A DNA stretch of 64,000 nt from Archangium gephyra (GTDB taxonomy: Bacteria; Myxococcota; Myxococcia; Myxococcales; Myxococcaceae). A model generated the notes under the pieces. The model was given only the letters and a program-made list of their open reading frames with translations, did no database searches and was not told where the DNA came from. Positions 32,533 to 41,093 of this stretch are shown in pieces. Position numbers and translations under genes: made by a program. The stretch is taken from the NCBI RefSeq assembly GCF_001027285.1, contig NZ_CP011509.1, forward strand, positions 9,572,501 to 9,636,500, read 5' to 3'. Position 1 is the stretch's first letter. Every line of letters begins with the position of its first letter.

Positions 32533-33528
32533 TTGAGTCCGTCGCGCCCCCTGGAGTTTGCCCGTAGCACGGAGAAGGAGCCCCATCTGGAGCGGGCCCG
32601 CGCCATCCTGCGGGCCCATCCCGAGATCAAGGATCTGTGTGGCCCCACGCGCATCACGGCCCTCTTCGTGTTGCTGCTGGTGGGGGGACAGGTGGCCATC
32701 GCCTGGGCCCTGCGCGACTCGCCGTGGTGGGCGCTGCTGGCCACGGCGTGGCTGGTGGGTGCCTTCATCGACCACGGCCTGTGGGTGCTCATCCACGAGT
32801 GCACCCACAACCTCGTCTTCCGCAGCCCGCGCCTCAACGCCGTGCTGCAGCTCTTCACCAACCTGCCCATCCTGTTCCCCGCGGCGGCCTCGTTCCGCAA
32901 GTACCACCTCATCCACCACCGCTTTCAGGGGGACCCGGAGCTGGACGCGGACCTGGCCACGCCCTTCGAGGCGAAGCTGATCGGCAACTCGTTCTGGGGC
33001 AAGGCCTTCTGGGAGCTCAACTTCTGGGCCTTCCAGGCCATGCGCGTGTCGCGGCTCAAGCGCATCCCGCTCGTCGATGGCTGGTACATCGCCAACTTCG
33101 CCATCCAGATCGCCTTCATCGCGGGCGTCTGGGCGCTGCTGGGGCCTCGCGCGCTCGTCTACATGTTCCTGGCGTCCATCTTCGCCATCGGCCTGCATCC
33201 GCTGGGCGCGCGGTGGATCCAGGAGCACTTCCTCGTCAAGGCTCCCCAGGAGACGTACTCGTATTACGGGCCGCTCAACTGGGTGGCCTTCAACGTGGGC
33301 TACCACAACGAGCACCACGACGTGATGCGCGTGCCCTGGACGCGGCTGCCCAAGGTGCGGCAGCTGGCCCCCGAGTTCTACGACTCGCTGCACTACCACA
33401 CGTCGTGGACGGCGCTGTGGCTCAAGTTCCTCTTCGACCCGTCCCTGTCGCTCTACAGCCGCATGACGCGCACCGGCGACTCGGGAGCCGGCACGGTGCG
33501 GGCCGAGGACACCGCCAAGGCGGCCTGA
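32533..33528 (+). CDS. Sphingolipid delta-4 (dihydroceramide) desaturase-like fatty acid desaturase
   Basis: 331 residues from a TTG start with AAAGGAAG upstream; this start aligns with eukaryotic DES1 proteins (an in-frame ATG at 32458 would add 25 residues). The ERARAILRAHPEIKDL N-terminus, three His boxes HECTH (88-92), HLIHH (125-129) and HNEHH (258-262), ETYSYYGPLNW followed by FNVGYHNEHHD, and a C-terminal SLYSRM together match the DEGS/DES1 family more closely than ordinary acyl-CoA or acyl-lipid desaturases. Four hydrophobic segments place it in the membrane. Expected role: introduce a trans-4 double bond (or hydroxylate) a sphingoid base. Myxobacteria contain ceramide-type lipids, so a substrate is plausible. 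Convergent with the HAD gene. Confidence 0.88.
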   Translation: MSPSRPLEFARSTEKEPHLERARAILRAHPEIKDLCGPTRITALFVLLLVGGQVAIAWALRDSPWWALLATAWLVGAFIDHGLWVLIHECTHNLVFRSPRLNAVLQLFTNLPILFPAAASFRKYHLIHHRFQGDPELDADLATPFEAKLIGNSFWGKAFWELNFWAFQAMRVSRLKRIPLVDGWYIANFAIQIAFIAGVWALLGPRALVYMFLASIFAIGLHPLGARWIQEHFLVKAPQETYSYYGPLNWVAFNVGYHNEHHDVMRVPWTRLPKVRQLAPEFYDSLHYHTSWTALWLKFLFDPSLSLYSRMTRTGDSGAGTVRAEDTAKAA

Positions 33529-33537
33529 GCAGGACGG

Positions 33538-33566
33538 GAGCCGGGTGCCCGCGACGGGCCCGGCTC
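33538..33566. terminator. Bidirectional hairpin at the desaturase/HAD junction
   Basis: Outer stem gagccgg / ccggctc and inner stem gcccg / cgggc with a 2-base bulge and cga loop; it overlaps the HAD stop codon. Confidence 0.65.
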
Positions 33567-34236
33567 AACCCACGGCGGCCAGGGGCGACTCGGAGTAGCG
33601 CGTGAGCAGATCCGTCGGCGTGCCGAAGACACCAATGGCCCCGGCGGACCGGAGCTCCTCGTCCGTGAAGCCGCCGCACACCAGCCCGACACACCGCATG
33701 CCCAGATGCACGGCGCCCTCGACGTCATGGGGCAGCGCCGCGATGGCCAGCGTGTCGTCGGTCCCATCGAGCCCCAGCAACCGGACGGCCTCCGCGGGAA
33801 TCTCCTCGTGCAACCGGTTGCGGTCCACCTCGGCGTCGGTGGTGCGCGCGTCGATGAGGTCCTCCACCCCCAGCAGCTCGATGTAGTGCTCCAGCTCGTC
33901 CGGGTCCGCGGTGGAGGCCAGGGCGATGCGCCAGCCTTCCGCGCGCAGGTGCCTCAACAGCTCGGGAGCCCCGAGGAAGGGCCGTACCTTGTGCAGGTAC
34001 TCCTCATGGAAGAGCGCCCGGTAGAAGCTCGCCAGCTCATCGGCGTAGCGCAGGTACTCGTCCTCGGGAAGGAATACGGAGAGGAACTGATCCCCCATCC
34101 GCGCCATCTGCGCGAGCACCCGAGGCAGACGCACCTGACGGCCATAGCGCGCCAATGCCTCCTGCCAGGCCCGCGCGCGCAGCACGTGGGTGTCCACCAG
34201 CGTCCCATCCACCTCGAAGACGATTGCCTTGGGCAC
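33565..34236 (-). CDS. HAD-superfamily protein with degenerate catalytic motifs (probable pseudo-phosphatase)
   Basis: 223 residues. The GTG start (VPKAIVFEVDG) is chosen because GGAGG sits nine bases upstream of it, while the same GGAGG abuts an ATG three codons earlier. Fold and length fit beta-phosphoglucomutase-like HAD hydrolases (cap domain residues 15-90). However, motif I reads FEVDGTLVD: the invariant Asp nucleophile is Glu8. Motif III, normally RGKPxPD, reads DRNRLHEEIP and lacks the Lys. Motif IV, normally GDxxxD, reads ALPHD and lacks the first acid. Only motif II (ALASTA) is normal. Catalysis as a phosphatase is therefore unlikely; a binding or regulatory role is inferred. Confidence 0.82.
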   Translation of the reverse strand: MPKAIVFEVDGTLVDTHVLRARAWQEALARYGRQVRLPRVLAQMARMGDQFLSVFLPEDEYLRYADELASFYRALFHEEYLHKVRPFLGAPELLRHLRAEGWRIALASTADPDELEHYIELLGVEDLIDARTTDAEVDRNRLHEEIPAEAVRLLGLDGTDDTLAIAALPHDVEGAVHLGMRCVGLVCGGFTDEELRSAGAIGVFGTPTDLLTRYSESPLAAVG

Positions 34237-34464
34237 TCCGTACATCCTCCGGTTACGAATTGCGCACTCCCAACCCGCGTTGCCCCCCGGGAAAGTCCAG
34301 GCCCCTCTCCGCACGGCGAAGAGCCTCGCGCCGCCCCTCCCCGCCGTCCCAGCGGCCGGACAGGAGAGCCCTGTGCCCGCCCCCTTGCCTGGAAGCGAGG
34401 GGCCGTCTCCTGACGGCGGCGCGCCTACCTTGAGAATGGAACGTCGCAAGCCTGGGGAACCCAC

Positions 34465-36168
34465 ATGTCCGCGGAGCGCGAGGGAAAGGACGAACCACAG
34501 TTCAAGGTCGCGCTGAGCGAGGACGAGGAGCGCTTCCGCCTCCTCATCGACAGCCTGCGGGACTACTCCGTCTTCTCGCTGTCGGTGGAGGCGCGGGTGA
34601 GCAACTGGAATCTCGGCGCCGAGCGCCTCAAGGGTTACACGACGCAGGAGGCCATCGGCCTGCACCTCTCCATCTTCTTCCCCGAGGAGGAGAAGGCGGA
34701 GCGCGTGCCAGAGCGGATCCTCACCCGGGCGGCGGCGGAGGGACGCGCCGAGTACGAGGGATGGCTCGTGCGCAAGGACGGGTCGCAGTTCTGGGGCACC
34801 CTGGTGATCAGCGCCATGCGAGACCAGGACGGGCGGTTGCACGGCTTCTCCAACGTCGCCCGGGATCTCACCGAGCGCAAGCGGGGGGAAAAGGCGCAGA
34901 CCTTCCTCTCCGAAGCGGGGGAGCTCCTCACCGGCTCGCTCGAATACGAACGGACGCTGCAGGAGGTCGCTCGCCTGTCTGTCCTGGGAATGGCGGACTG
35001 GTGCACCGTGGCCATCCAGGGCGCCCAGGGGCTGACGGTGATGTCCGCCGCGCACGCGGACCCGGCACAGGAGCCCAGCATCCGGCGGCTCCTGCGCGTG
35101 CTGCCCACGGGAGGGGCGAAGCCGGCACGGGGCATCCAGCAGGTGGTGCGCACGGGGCAGCCGGATGTCTGCGCGGACACCCTCGAGGCCGCCTGGGTGC
35201 GGAGCGCGCTCGGAGTGGACACCCCGGAGCACTTCATCGCGCTGGGGGCGCGCTCGTACATGTGCGTGCCGCTCAAAGCCCGCGGAGAAACCTTCGGCGC
35301 CATCACCTTCGTGTCGGTGACGCAGGGCAGGAAATACGGTCCGGTGGACCTCGGACTGGCCGAGGAGCTCGCGCGCAGGGCGGGCCTCGCGGTGGACAAC
35401 GCGCGGCTGTTCCACGAGGCGCGGGAGGCGCTCAAGGCCCGCGACGAGTTCCTCTCCATGGCGTCACACGACCTGCGCTCCCCCCTCACCTCGCTGCGCC
35501 TGCAGTTGCAGGCCATGCGCAAGAACCTGCGCCCGGACAGCGACGGGCCGCGCTCCACGGAGAAGCTGGCCGCCCGGGTGGAGTCGATGGAGCGGCAGAC
35601 GGACCGGATGCTCCACATGATGGATGCCCTGCTGGACATCACCCAGATGACGGCGGGCCGGCTCGAGCTCAAGCGCCAGAAGCTGGACCTCGTCGAGATG
35701 GTGCGAGCCTCCCTGGCCACGCTCGAAGAGGAGCTGAGCCAGTCCGGCATGCAGGTGCGGCTCCACGCGGAAGGCCCCGTCGAGGGGCTGTGGGACAGCC
35801 TGCGGCTCGAACAGATCATCGACAACCTGCTCTCCAACGCCGTGAAGTACGGGAAGGGCCAGCCCGTGGACTTGACGGTGTCCACGGACGGCACCACGGC
35901 GACGCTCGAGGTCCGTGACCAGGGCGTGGGCGTTGCCCCCGAGGATCAGGAGCGGCTCTTCGAGCGTTTCGAGCGCGTGCGGCTCGACCGGGGCGTCACC
36001 GGGTACGGGGTGGGCCTGTGGATCGTCCGGCGCGTGGTGGAGGCGCACGGAGGCAGCATCTCCATCAAGAGCCGCCTCGGTGAGGGCGCGACCTTCATCG
36101 TCCAGCTGCCCTCACGCGGCCAGGAGCGGGAGAGGAACGCCGAGGCGCGCCCCCCGACCGTGCACTAA
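34465..36168 (+). CDS. Cytosolic PAS-GAF sensor histidine kinase
   Basis: 567 residues, no transmembrane segment. PAS domain at about 20-140 (FRLLIDSLRDYSVFSLS, NLGAERLKGYTTQEAIG, RKDGSQFWG, RDLTERKR). GAF domain at 150-315 (YMCVPLKARGETFGAITFVS, AEELARRAGLAVDNARL). HisKA at 325-395 with phospho-acceptor His335 (ASHDLRSPLTSL). HATPase from 435 with N box DNLLSNAVKYG, G1 DQGVGVAPEDQ, F box LFERFERV and G2 GYGVGLWIVRR. All catalytic boxes are intact. It would phosphorylate a response regulator not encoded next to it, so it is an orphan kinase, which is common in myxobacteria. Its stop overlaps the convergent gene by four bases. Confidence 0.94.
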   Translation: MSAEREGKDEPQFKVALSEDEERFRLLIDSLRDYSVFSLSVEARVSNWNLGAERLKGYTTQEAIGLHLSIFFPEEEKAERVPERILTRAAAEGRAEYEGWLVRKDGSQFWGTLVISAMRDQDGRLHGFSNVARDLTERKRGEKAQTFLSEAGELLTGSLEYERTLQEVARLSVLGMADWCTVAIQGAQGLTVMSAAHADPAQEPSIRRLLRVLPTGGAKPARGIQQVVRTGQPDVCADTLEAAWVRSALGVDTPEHFIALGARSYMCVPLKARGETFGAITFVSVTQGRKYGPVDLGLAEELARRAGLAVDNARLFHEAREALKARDEFLSMASHDLRSPLTSLRLQLQAMRKNLRPDSDGPRSTEKLAARVESMERQTDRMLHMMDALLDITQMTAGRLELKRQKLDLVEMVRASLATLEEELSQSGMQVRLHAEGPVEGLWDSLRLEQIIDNLLSNAVKYGKGQPVDLTVSTDGTTATLEVRDQGVGVAPEDQERLFERFERVRLDRGVTGYGVGLWIVRRVVEAHGGSISIKSRLGEGATFIVQLPSRGQERERNAEARPPTVH

Positions 36169-37142
36169 CCGAGCGTGGGGCGGCGGGCGAAAGGAAAAGG
36201 AGCGGGCCCGTCGTAGGCGGAGACGAAGGCGAGCATGAACAGCTCCGCCAGGGACCGCTCCATGGGCTCCCTCGGCACGCACTGCCACAGGTGCGCGCCC
36301 GGCGTGTCCGGCAGGATCGTCATGACGCGCATGACATGCACGGAGTCGCGCACCATCCACATGTTCCCGGACTCCTCGGTGATGAAGAAGGAGACCTCCG
36401 AGCCGGTGGTGACGCGCAGCCGGGTGCCCTCCACCACCACCCGGGCCGCGTTCTCTCCCCGCGCATCGAGCAGACGCAGCGTCCCGCCCTCGGCGAGCGG
36501 ACCCTCCCTCCGCGTCCGGAGCACCCCCTCCTCGCCATGGAGCAGCCACCAGCCCTCGTCGGGCGCCCGGCGCTTCTCCAGGGTGAACAGGGGCGGATCC
36601 TCGGGCTCCCGGCCGCCGAGTGCTCGCGGGGCCTCCGTGCCGGGCTCCCACCGCAGGTGGAAGACCCGGTAGCTCCGCTCCCGCTTCTCCTCCCACTTGG
36701 GATCGGCGCGCACGGCCTCGTAGATCATGTGCATCTCCAGGTCCGGGTGATGCAGCAGGGTGATGACCTTGCCGGGACCCAGCTCGGCGTCGATGCTGAA
36801 CACGATCTCCCCGCGGCCCGAGGCCAGGGCGGCGTGGAACCCGTCGAACTCCTCGTGGAGGACGTCGGTGCGCAGTTCCCCCCGCTCATCCAGCCAGGCG
36901 TACTCGGCCGTCACGGAGTGGTCCTCCCCTCCCCCGGTGTGCTGATAGCCGTAGACGAAGCCCACCGTGGCGTAGCCCCGCAGGAGCATGGGTTTGATGA
37001 CGGAGTGATAGCGGGGCTGATTGAGGTAGCCCGTCTCGCCCCACACATCCTTCCGGGGCACCGGCCCCGCGAGCTCGGGGGGAAGCGGGTGGCTCTCCTT
37101 CAGTTCGAGCAGTCTTCGCCGGAGCTGGTCAGGTGGCGGCAT
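36165..37142 (-). CDS. Conserved-looking cytosolic protein, unknown function
   Basis: 325 residues from ATG (MPPPDQLRRRLLELKE); the frame continues to 37466 but with rare-codon-rich sequence and no ribosome-binding site. AGGAGGG lies 13 bases upstream, longer than ideal, so the start is provisional. Contains WGETGYLNQPRYHSVIKPM, FVYGYQHTGGGEDHSVTAEY, and a C-terminal beta stretch (GGTLRLLDARGEN, VSFFITEESGNMWMVRD). No signal peptide or named domain. Convergent with the histidine kinase. Confidence 0.65.
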   Translation of the reverse strand: MPPPDQLRRRLLELKESHPLPPELAGPVPRKDVWGETGYLNQPRYHSVIKPMLLRGYATVGFVYGYQHTGGGEDHSVTAEYAWLDERGELRTDVLHEEFDGFHAALASGRGEIVFSIDAELGPGKVITLLHHPDLEMHMIYEAVRADPKWEEKRERSYRVFHLRWEPGTEAPRALGGREPEDPPLFTLEKRRAPDEGWWLLHGEEGVLRTRREGPLAEGGTLRLLDARGENAARVVVEGTRLRVTTGSEVSFFITEESGNMWMVRDSVHVMRVMTILPDTPGAHLWQCVPREPMERSLAELFMLAFVSAYDGPAPFPFARRPTLG

Positions 37143-37411
37143 GGCCGGAGCATAGCCCTCCTGCCCGCCAGGAGGATGTCTGTGATTGAGGCGCGGGTGG
37201 GGCAGCTCCTGACATCCAGGAACATCCACAACTGAACAACAACAGCAGGCGCTTTCCAGGTTGACAAGTTGGGGCTCAATCTGGCTCAATTCAGGCATTC
37301 CGGGGGGACCCCGCAAGGCGCGTGACTCGCGATCTCCCGTGGAGGGCGGCCGTGACGTGCCGGAAGGACGGCTTTCCCGCCCCCTCAGCTGGATCCGCGA
37401 AGGAGAGTCGC

Positions 37412-39634
37412 ATGTCGCATCGCCGTTCCCCTGTTGGTTCCCTCCCTGGCCGGTGGTCCATCCCACTGGCCCTGACGCTCGCGTCCCTGCTCACGGGCTG
37501 TGGCGGTCCCCTGGAGGCGGACGTCCCCGCCCACCGCTCCAGCGAGAGCGAGCCCCACCCCCTGGTGAACCCCGTGGCGCCCGCCGCGCCCATGCACGAG
37601 TCCATCGCGGACACCGTGCTCTGCGACGCCGAGCGCTGCGCCGGCATGGAGCCCGGCCGGTCCGTCAGCGCCGCCGCGCTCTACCGCACCGGCAAGCACG
37701 GCCGCGGCACCAACACCCAGCTTCCCATCCCGCAGAACCTCCAGCTCGCGGACATCGACGCCGACGGCTTCTCCGACTTCGTCCAGTTCTCGAGCAACAA
37801 GCTCTTCGTCTCCAAGACGGACTTCAACAAGACAGGCATCCTCCACCTCTACGCCAACCGCCCCATCAAGCGCGTGCTGCTGGGTGACTTCAGCGGCGGC
37901 GGGAGCGATCAGACCTGCACCATCACCGACGACAACGCGCTGGCCTGCTATGGCGTCAGCCCCGACCGGCGTGAGCTCTGGTGGTGGTTCACCCAGGGCT
38001 CGTTCCTCGGCGACAACGAGGACGCCATCGTCGCCGACTTCGACAACGACGGCCGTGACGACGTGCTCGTCTACCCGCGCGGCGGCGGCGCGTACCGCAT
38101 GTACTCCATCAAGGGGAGCTACTTCTTCAACCCCACCCCGAGCTTCAACGCCGGCAACCTCGGTACCGCCGCCTCGGGCCTCCAGCTGCGCGCCGGTGAC
38201 TTCAACGGCGACGGCCGCGATGACCTGATGATCATCAACGGGTACCGCCAGGTCATCTATTACGTCTCCGTCTGGGACGGCACGTACCACACCTTCTGGT
38301 GGGCCTTCAGCAGCGCCAGCGGCTTCGTCGGCGTGGATGATCAGGTCACCGTCGCCCGCATCGACGACAACGCCTCCGACGACTTCGTCCTGCGCAACAA
38401 GGTTACCGGCAGCACGCGCTTCCACCGCATGGACTACAACGGCGGCTACCCGCCGGCCATCACCTACCCCGGGCTCGGGCAGATCAGCGCCGCGGGCAAC
38501 AGCCAGATCTTCTGGGGTTACATGCACGGCTCGCTCAGCGAGCCCGGCGCCTACTGGCGCGACGATGCCATGGTCTACGAGCAGGGCTGGAATGGCTTCG
38601 CTCGCGCCGACGCGCGCTGGGACGGCTCGCAGCTGACCTACTGGTGGACGTACAACCAGTACGCGCCCAACAACCACACGGGCTGGGCCTCGTTCTCCGC
38701 GAAGCCCTGGCTGCTGCTCAAGTGCAAGTTCTCGGACATCGCCACCACGCCGCAGACCGACCAGTTCTACCGCGACCTGATGTACAGCGCGCTCGTCCCG
38801 TACTGGCGCGAGGTGTCCTACGGCTCGTGGGACCTGTCCGGCAGCACGGTGAAGGACGGTTGGTACACGATGTCCATCACCAACGCCGCCTGGTCGCAGT
38901 CGACGGTGAGCCGCTGGGATCGCGTGGGCTACTGCATGAACGCCTACGGCGGCTCGACGGCCGGCTATGTCAACGTGATCGGCCTCGTGAATGGCGAGGG
39001 TGATGCCGGCAACCATGGAGGCCGCGTGCTCGCCACGCCCAACAGCTCCAACTCCACGTTCCTCGCCCACGAGACGGGCCACACGTTCGGCTGGTGGGAC
39101 CACTCGTTCGACGACACCACGCGCAAGAACTCCGACTGGTCGGCCCCGGGCGAGTACTTCGACTACTGGGACATCATGAGCGCGATGGCCGTCTACGGCT
39201 TCTCGCACCCGCAGGGCGTGCTCGCCGGCCCGGAGATGAACGCGCCGTACAGGACGAAGCAGTCGTTCATCCCCGCGCACCGCCAGACGCGGCTCGTCCC
39301 CGCCACCAGCTACCAGACGTGGCGCTCGAACATCGCCGCGCTCAACCGTCCCGAGGCCAACGGCCCCCTGATGGTGCGCATCGGCAACGACGACGCGAAC
39401 TACTACACCATCGAGTACCGCATGCCGAGCGGCTGGGATCAGGGCATCCCGCGCGCCACCGTCCTCGTCCACCGCGTCACCAATGGCATCTCGGTGCTCA
39501 TCACCGCCAACGGTGGCCCCGAGCGCCTGGTCGGCTCGACGAGCAGCTATCCGCTGGGTGGCCGCACCTTCTCGGTGACGGTCAACGCGTTCGCCGGCGC
39601 GGGCTACACCGCCGACGTCAGCGTCACGTACTGA
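37412..39634 (+). CDS. Lipoprotein metalloprotease with FG-GAP/VCBS repeats
   Basis: 740 residues. ATG with AAGGAGAG upstream. Signal peptide with lipobox SLLTGCGG. Residues 125-350 contain FG-GAP/VCBS repeats with calcium-loop DxDxDG motifs (DIDADGFSDF, DFDNDGRDDV, DFNGDGRDDL, RIDDNASDDF), likely a beta-propeller. The protease domain follows: HETGHTFGWWD (His553, Glu554, His557, Asp563) is an HExxHxxGxxD zinc site, as in snapalysin-type metzincins, with a DIMSAM Met-turn downstream. The C-terminus is beta-rich (TVLVHRVTNG). Expected to be surface-exposed and to degrade prey or matrix proteins. A strong terminator follows. Confidence 0.86.
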   Translation: MSHRRSPVGSLPGRWSIPLALTLASLLTGCGGPLEADVPAHRSSESEPHPLVNPVAPAAPMHESIADTVLCDAERCAGMEPGRSVSAAALYRTGKHGRGTNTQLPIPQNLQLADIDADGFSDFVQFSSNKLFVSKTDFNKTGILHLYANRPIKRVLLGDFSGGGSDQTCTITDDNALACYGVSPDRRELWWWFTQGSFLGDNEDAIVADFDNDGRDDVLVYPRGGGAYRMYSIKGSYFFNPTPSFNAGNLGTAASGLQLRAGDFNGDGRDDLMIINGYRQVIYYVSVWDGTYHTFWWAFSSASGFVGVDDQVTVARIDDNASDDFVLRNKVTGSTRFHRMDYNGGYPPAITYPGLGQISAAGNSQIFWGYMHGSLSEPGAYWRDDAMVYEQGWNGFARADARWDGSQLTYWWTYNQYAPNNHTGWASFSAKPWLLLKCKFSDIATTPQTDQFYRDLMYSALVPYWREVSYGSWDLSGSTVKDGWYTMSITNAAWSQSTVSRWDRVGYCMNAYGGSTAGYVNVIGLVNGEGDAGNHGGRVLATPNSSNSTFLAHETGHTFGWWDHSFDDTTRKNSDWSAPGEYFDYWDIMSAMAVYGFSHPQGVLAGPEMNAPYRTKQSFIPAHRQTRLVPATSYQTWRSNIAALNRPEANGPLMVRIGNDDANYYTIEYRMPSGWDQGIPRATVLVHRVTNGISVLITANGGPERLVGSTSSYPLGGRTFSVTVNAFAGAGYTADVSVTY

Positions 39635-39663
39635 CGCAATACCGTCTCACTTCGTCAGAAAAG

Positions 39664-39702
39664 CCCCCGCCGCGGCGCCAGGATTCAGCGCCACGGCGGG
39701 GG
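39664..39702 (+). terminator. Terminator after the metalloprotease gene
   Basis: A 15-bp stem (cccccgccgcggcgc / gcgccacggcggggg, one mismatch) with a 9-base loop, 30 bases after the stop. Confidence 0.85.
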
Positions 39703-39743
39703 TTCACGTTTGAAGGAGACAGCCGCTCCTCGGCGCGGCGCTT

Positions 39744-39878
39744 CTACCCGGGTGGGGGGCTCGGAACCCTGGAGCGGCGCCATCGCCGGTACCCGGCACG
39801 AGCGGTGACACCGGCCAGGCCCAACGCCCCCAGTGCCAGAACCGCCATCAGGAACGAGGAGCCGCGGCGCTCGGCCAT
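39744..39878 (-). CDS. Possible small membrane protein (MAERRGSSFLMAVLALG)
   Basis: A 44-residue frame from ATG encodes MAERRGSSFL, a hydrophobic helix (about residues 9-25) and an Arg-rich tail (YRRWRRSRV), an arrangement of a small inner-membrane protein. The same frame is open for at least 27 more codons upstream into the sirtuin 3' end, reading FDCVVCQSSRQ just before the Met, so the real protein may carry a CxxC knuckle and start further upstream. No ribosome-binding site is convincing at either place. It is oriented with, and immediately downstream of, the sirtuin gene. Confidence 0.35.
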   Translation of the reverse strand: MAERRGSSFLMAVLALGALGLAGVTARAGYRRWRRSRVPSPPPG

Positions 39879-39963
39879 CTGACGCGAGCTCTGACAGACG
39901 ACACAGTCGAAGCTTCGCGATTGGCGCCGGGGGGCACTGTCTTCGTCTTCGAGGTTGAGTGTG

Positions 39964-40803
39964 TCAGGAAGGAAGCGAGGCCACGAGCCGGGGAAGCAGC
40001 TCCTCCGCCCGCTCCGCCAGGACGTGGATGTGTGAAGCCGGCTGGTTCCCGGCGGGATCGATGCTGAAGACGGGGATGCGGCGCTTCAGGGCCAGGGCGC
40101 TGACCGCCGCCGTCACCCCAACAGAGAATGAGGTTCCGACGAAGACAATCAGGCGGCTGTTCCGCGCATGATGGAGCACCCGCTCGAACTGGTACGCCTC
40201 GTGCTCCGCGTAGAGCTCGTCGAACCAGAGGACGTGAGGGCGAAGCTTGCTCTGGCAGAGGGGACAGCGCGGCACGGCGTCACGGCTCGGGTGGGCATGG
40301 AGCGGCCCGAAGTCCACCGCCGCCATGGGATACGTGCCCCGCGGCGGGCCGTTGGCGCAGTTCCGGCGCGTGCAGCGTGCCTGGTCCAGGCTGCCGTGGA
40401 CCTTCACCAGTGCGCGGCTCCCCGCCTGCTCATGGAGCGTATCGACGTTCTGGGTGACGAGGAGGAACGCGCGGCCCTGGCGCTCCTGCCAGCGCTCCCA
40501 CTCGGCGAGGGCGAGGTGGGCCGCGTTGGGTTTCGCGCCTCGCGCCCGCTCAAAGCGCCTGAGGTACCACAACCAGGACTCGTCTGGAGCCCGCTTGAAG
40601 AAAGCGCGAGTGCCCTTCTCGGTCACGTCATTGGCCCACACCGCATCAGGGTCCGTCCCGCGAAACGTGGGAATGCCGCTGGCGAGGCTGACGCCCGCAC
40701 CCGTGATGACGAGGACGGCCTCGCCCAGGGGCCCACGCGCCGCCGCGAGAAACTCCTCGACTCCCTGGGGTGCCGGTACGTGCCGTCTCTTCACTGTTTC
40801 CAT
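39964..40803 (-). CDS. Sir2-family NAD-dependent protein deacylase
   Basis: 279 residues. Rossmann motif VITGAGVSLASGIPTFRG, the NAD/catalytic TQNVDTLHEQAGS, catalytic His in VKVHGSLDQARC, a Cys4 zinc ribbon (CTRRNC ... CPLC), KLRPHVLWFDE and late VFVGTSFSVG and SIDPAGN are all present. It removes acyl groups from protein lysines using NAD+. The FxGxD(P) loop and overall length fit bacterial sirtuins. ATG (METVKRRHV) is used; a TTG six codons earlier (40821) is an equally open possibility because neither has a well-spaced ribosome-binding site. Confidence 0.92.
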   Translation of the reverse strand: METVKRRHVPAPQGVEEFLAAARGPLGEAVLVITGAGVSLASGIPTFRGTDPDAVWANDVTEKGTRAFFKRAPDESWLWYLRRFERARGAKPNAAHLALAEWERWQERQGRAFLLVTQNVDTLHEQAGSRALVKVHGSLDQARCTRRNCANGPPRGTYPMAAVDFGPLHAHPSRDAVPRCPLCQSKLRPHVLWFDELYAEHEAYQFERVLHHARNSRLIVFVGTSFSVGVTAAVSALALKRRIPVFSIDPAGNQPASHIHVLAERAEELLPRLVASLPS

Positions 40804-41093
40804 CCCTGCCCGATGCGCCAAACACCGCCAATACCAGTCCGATGACCCAGCGCCGGAATGCTGTTGCGACTGGAGTGCCTACAGTCTCTCTACCGACGGA
40901 AGGTACGCCAGCACCTGACGCCTGCCTTCACGCATGACGGGGTCATCCAAAAGGATTGGCGCCGGGCAGCGCAAGAGGATTGGGCTCGCCCCTCACCTCC
41001 CCCACCGGCCGGGCAGGAGGGCCGTGGGCCCACGCGTGACATTTCGACGCTCCGTGGACTGACTTTCCATCTCGATACGAGGGGAGAGAATCC

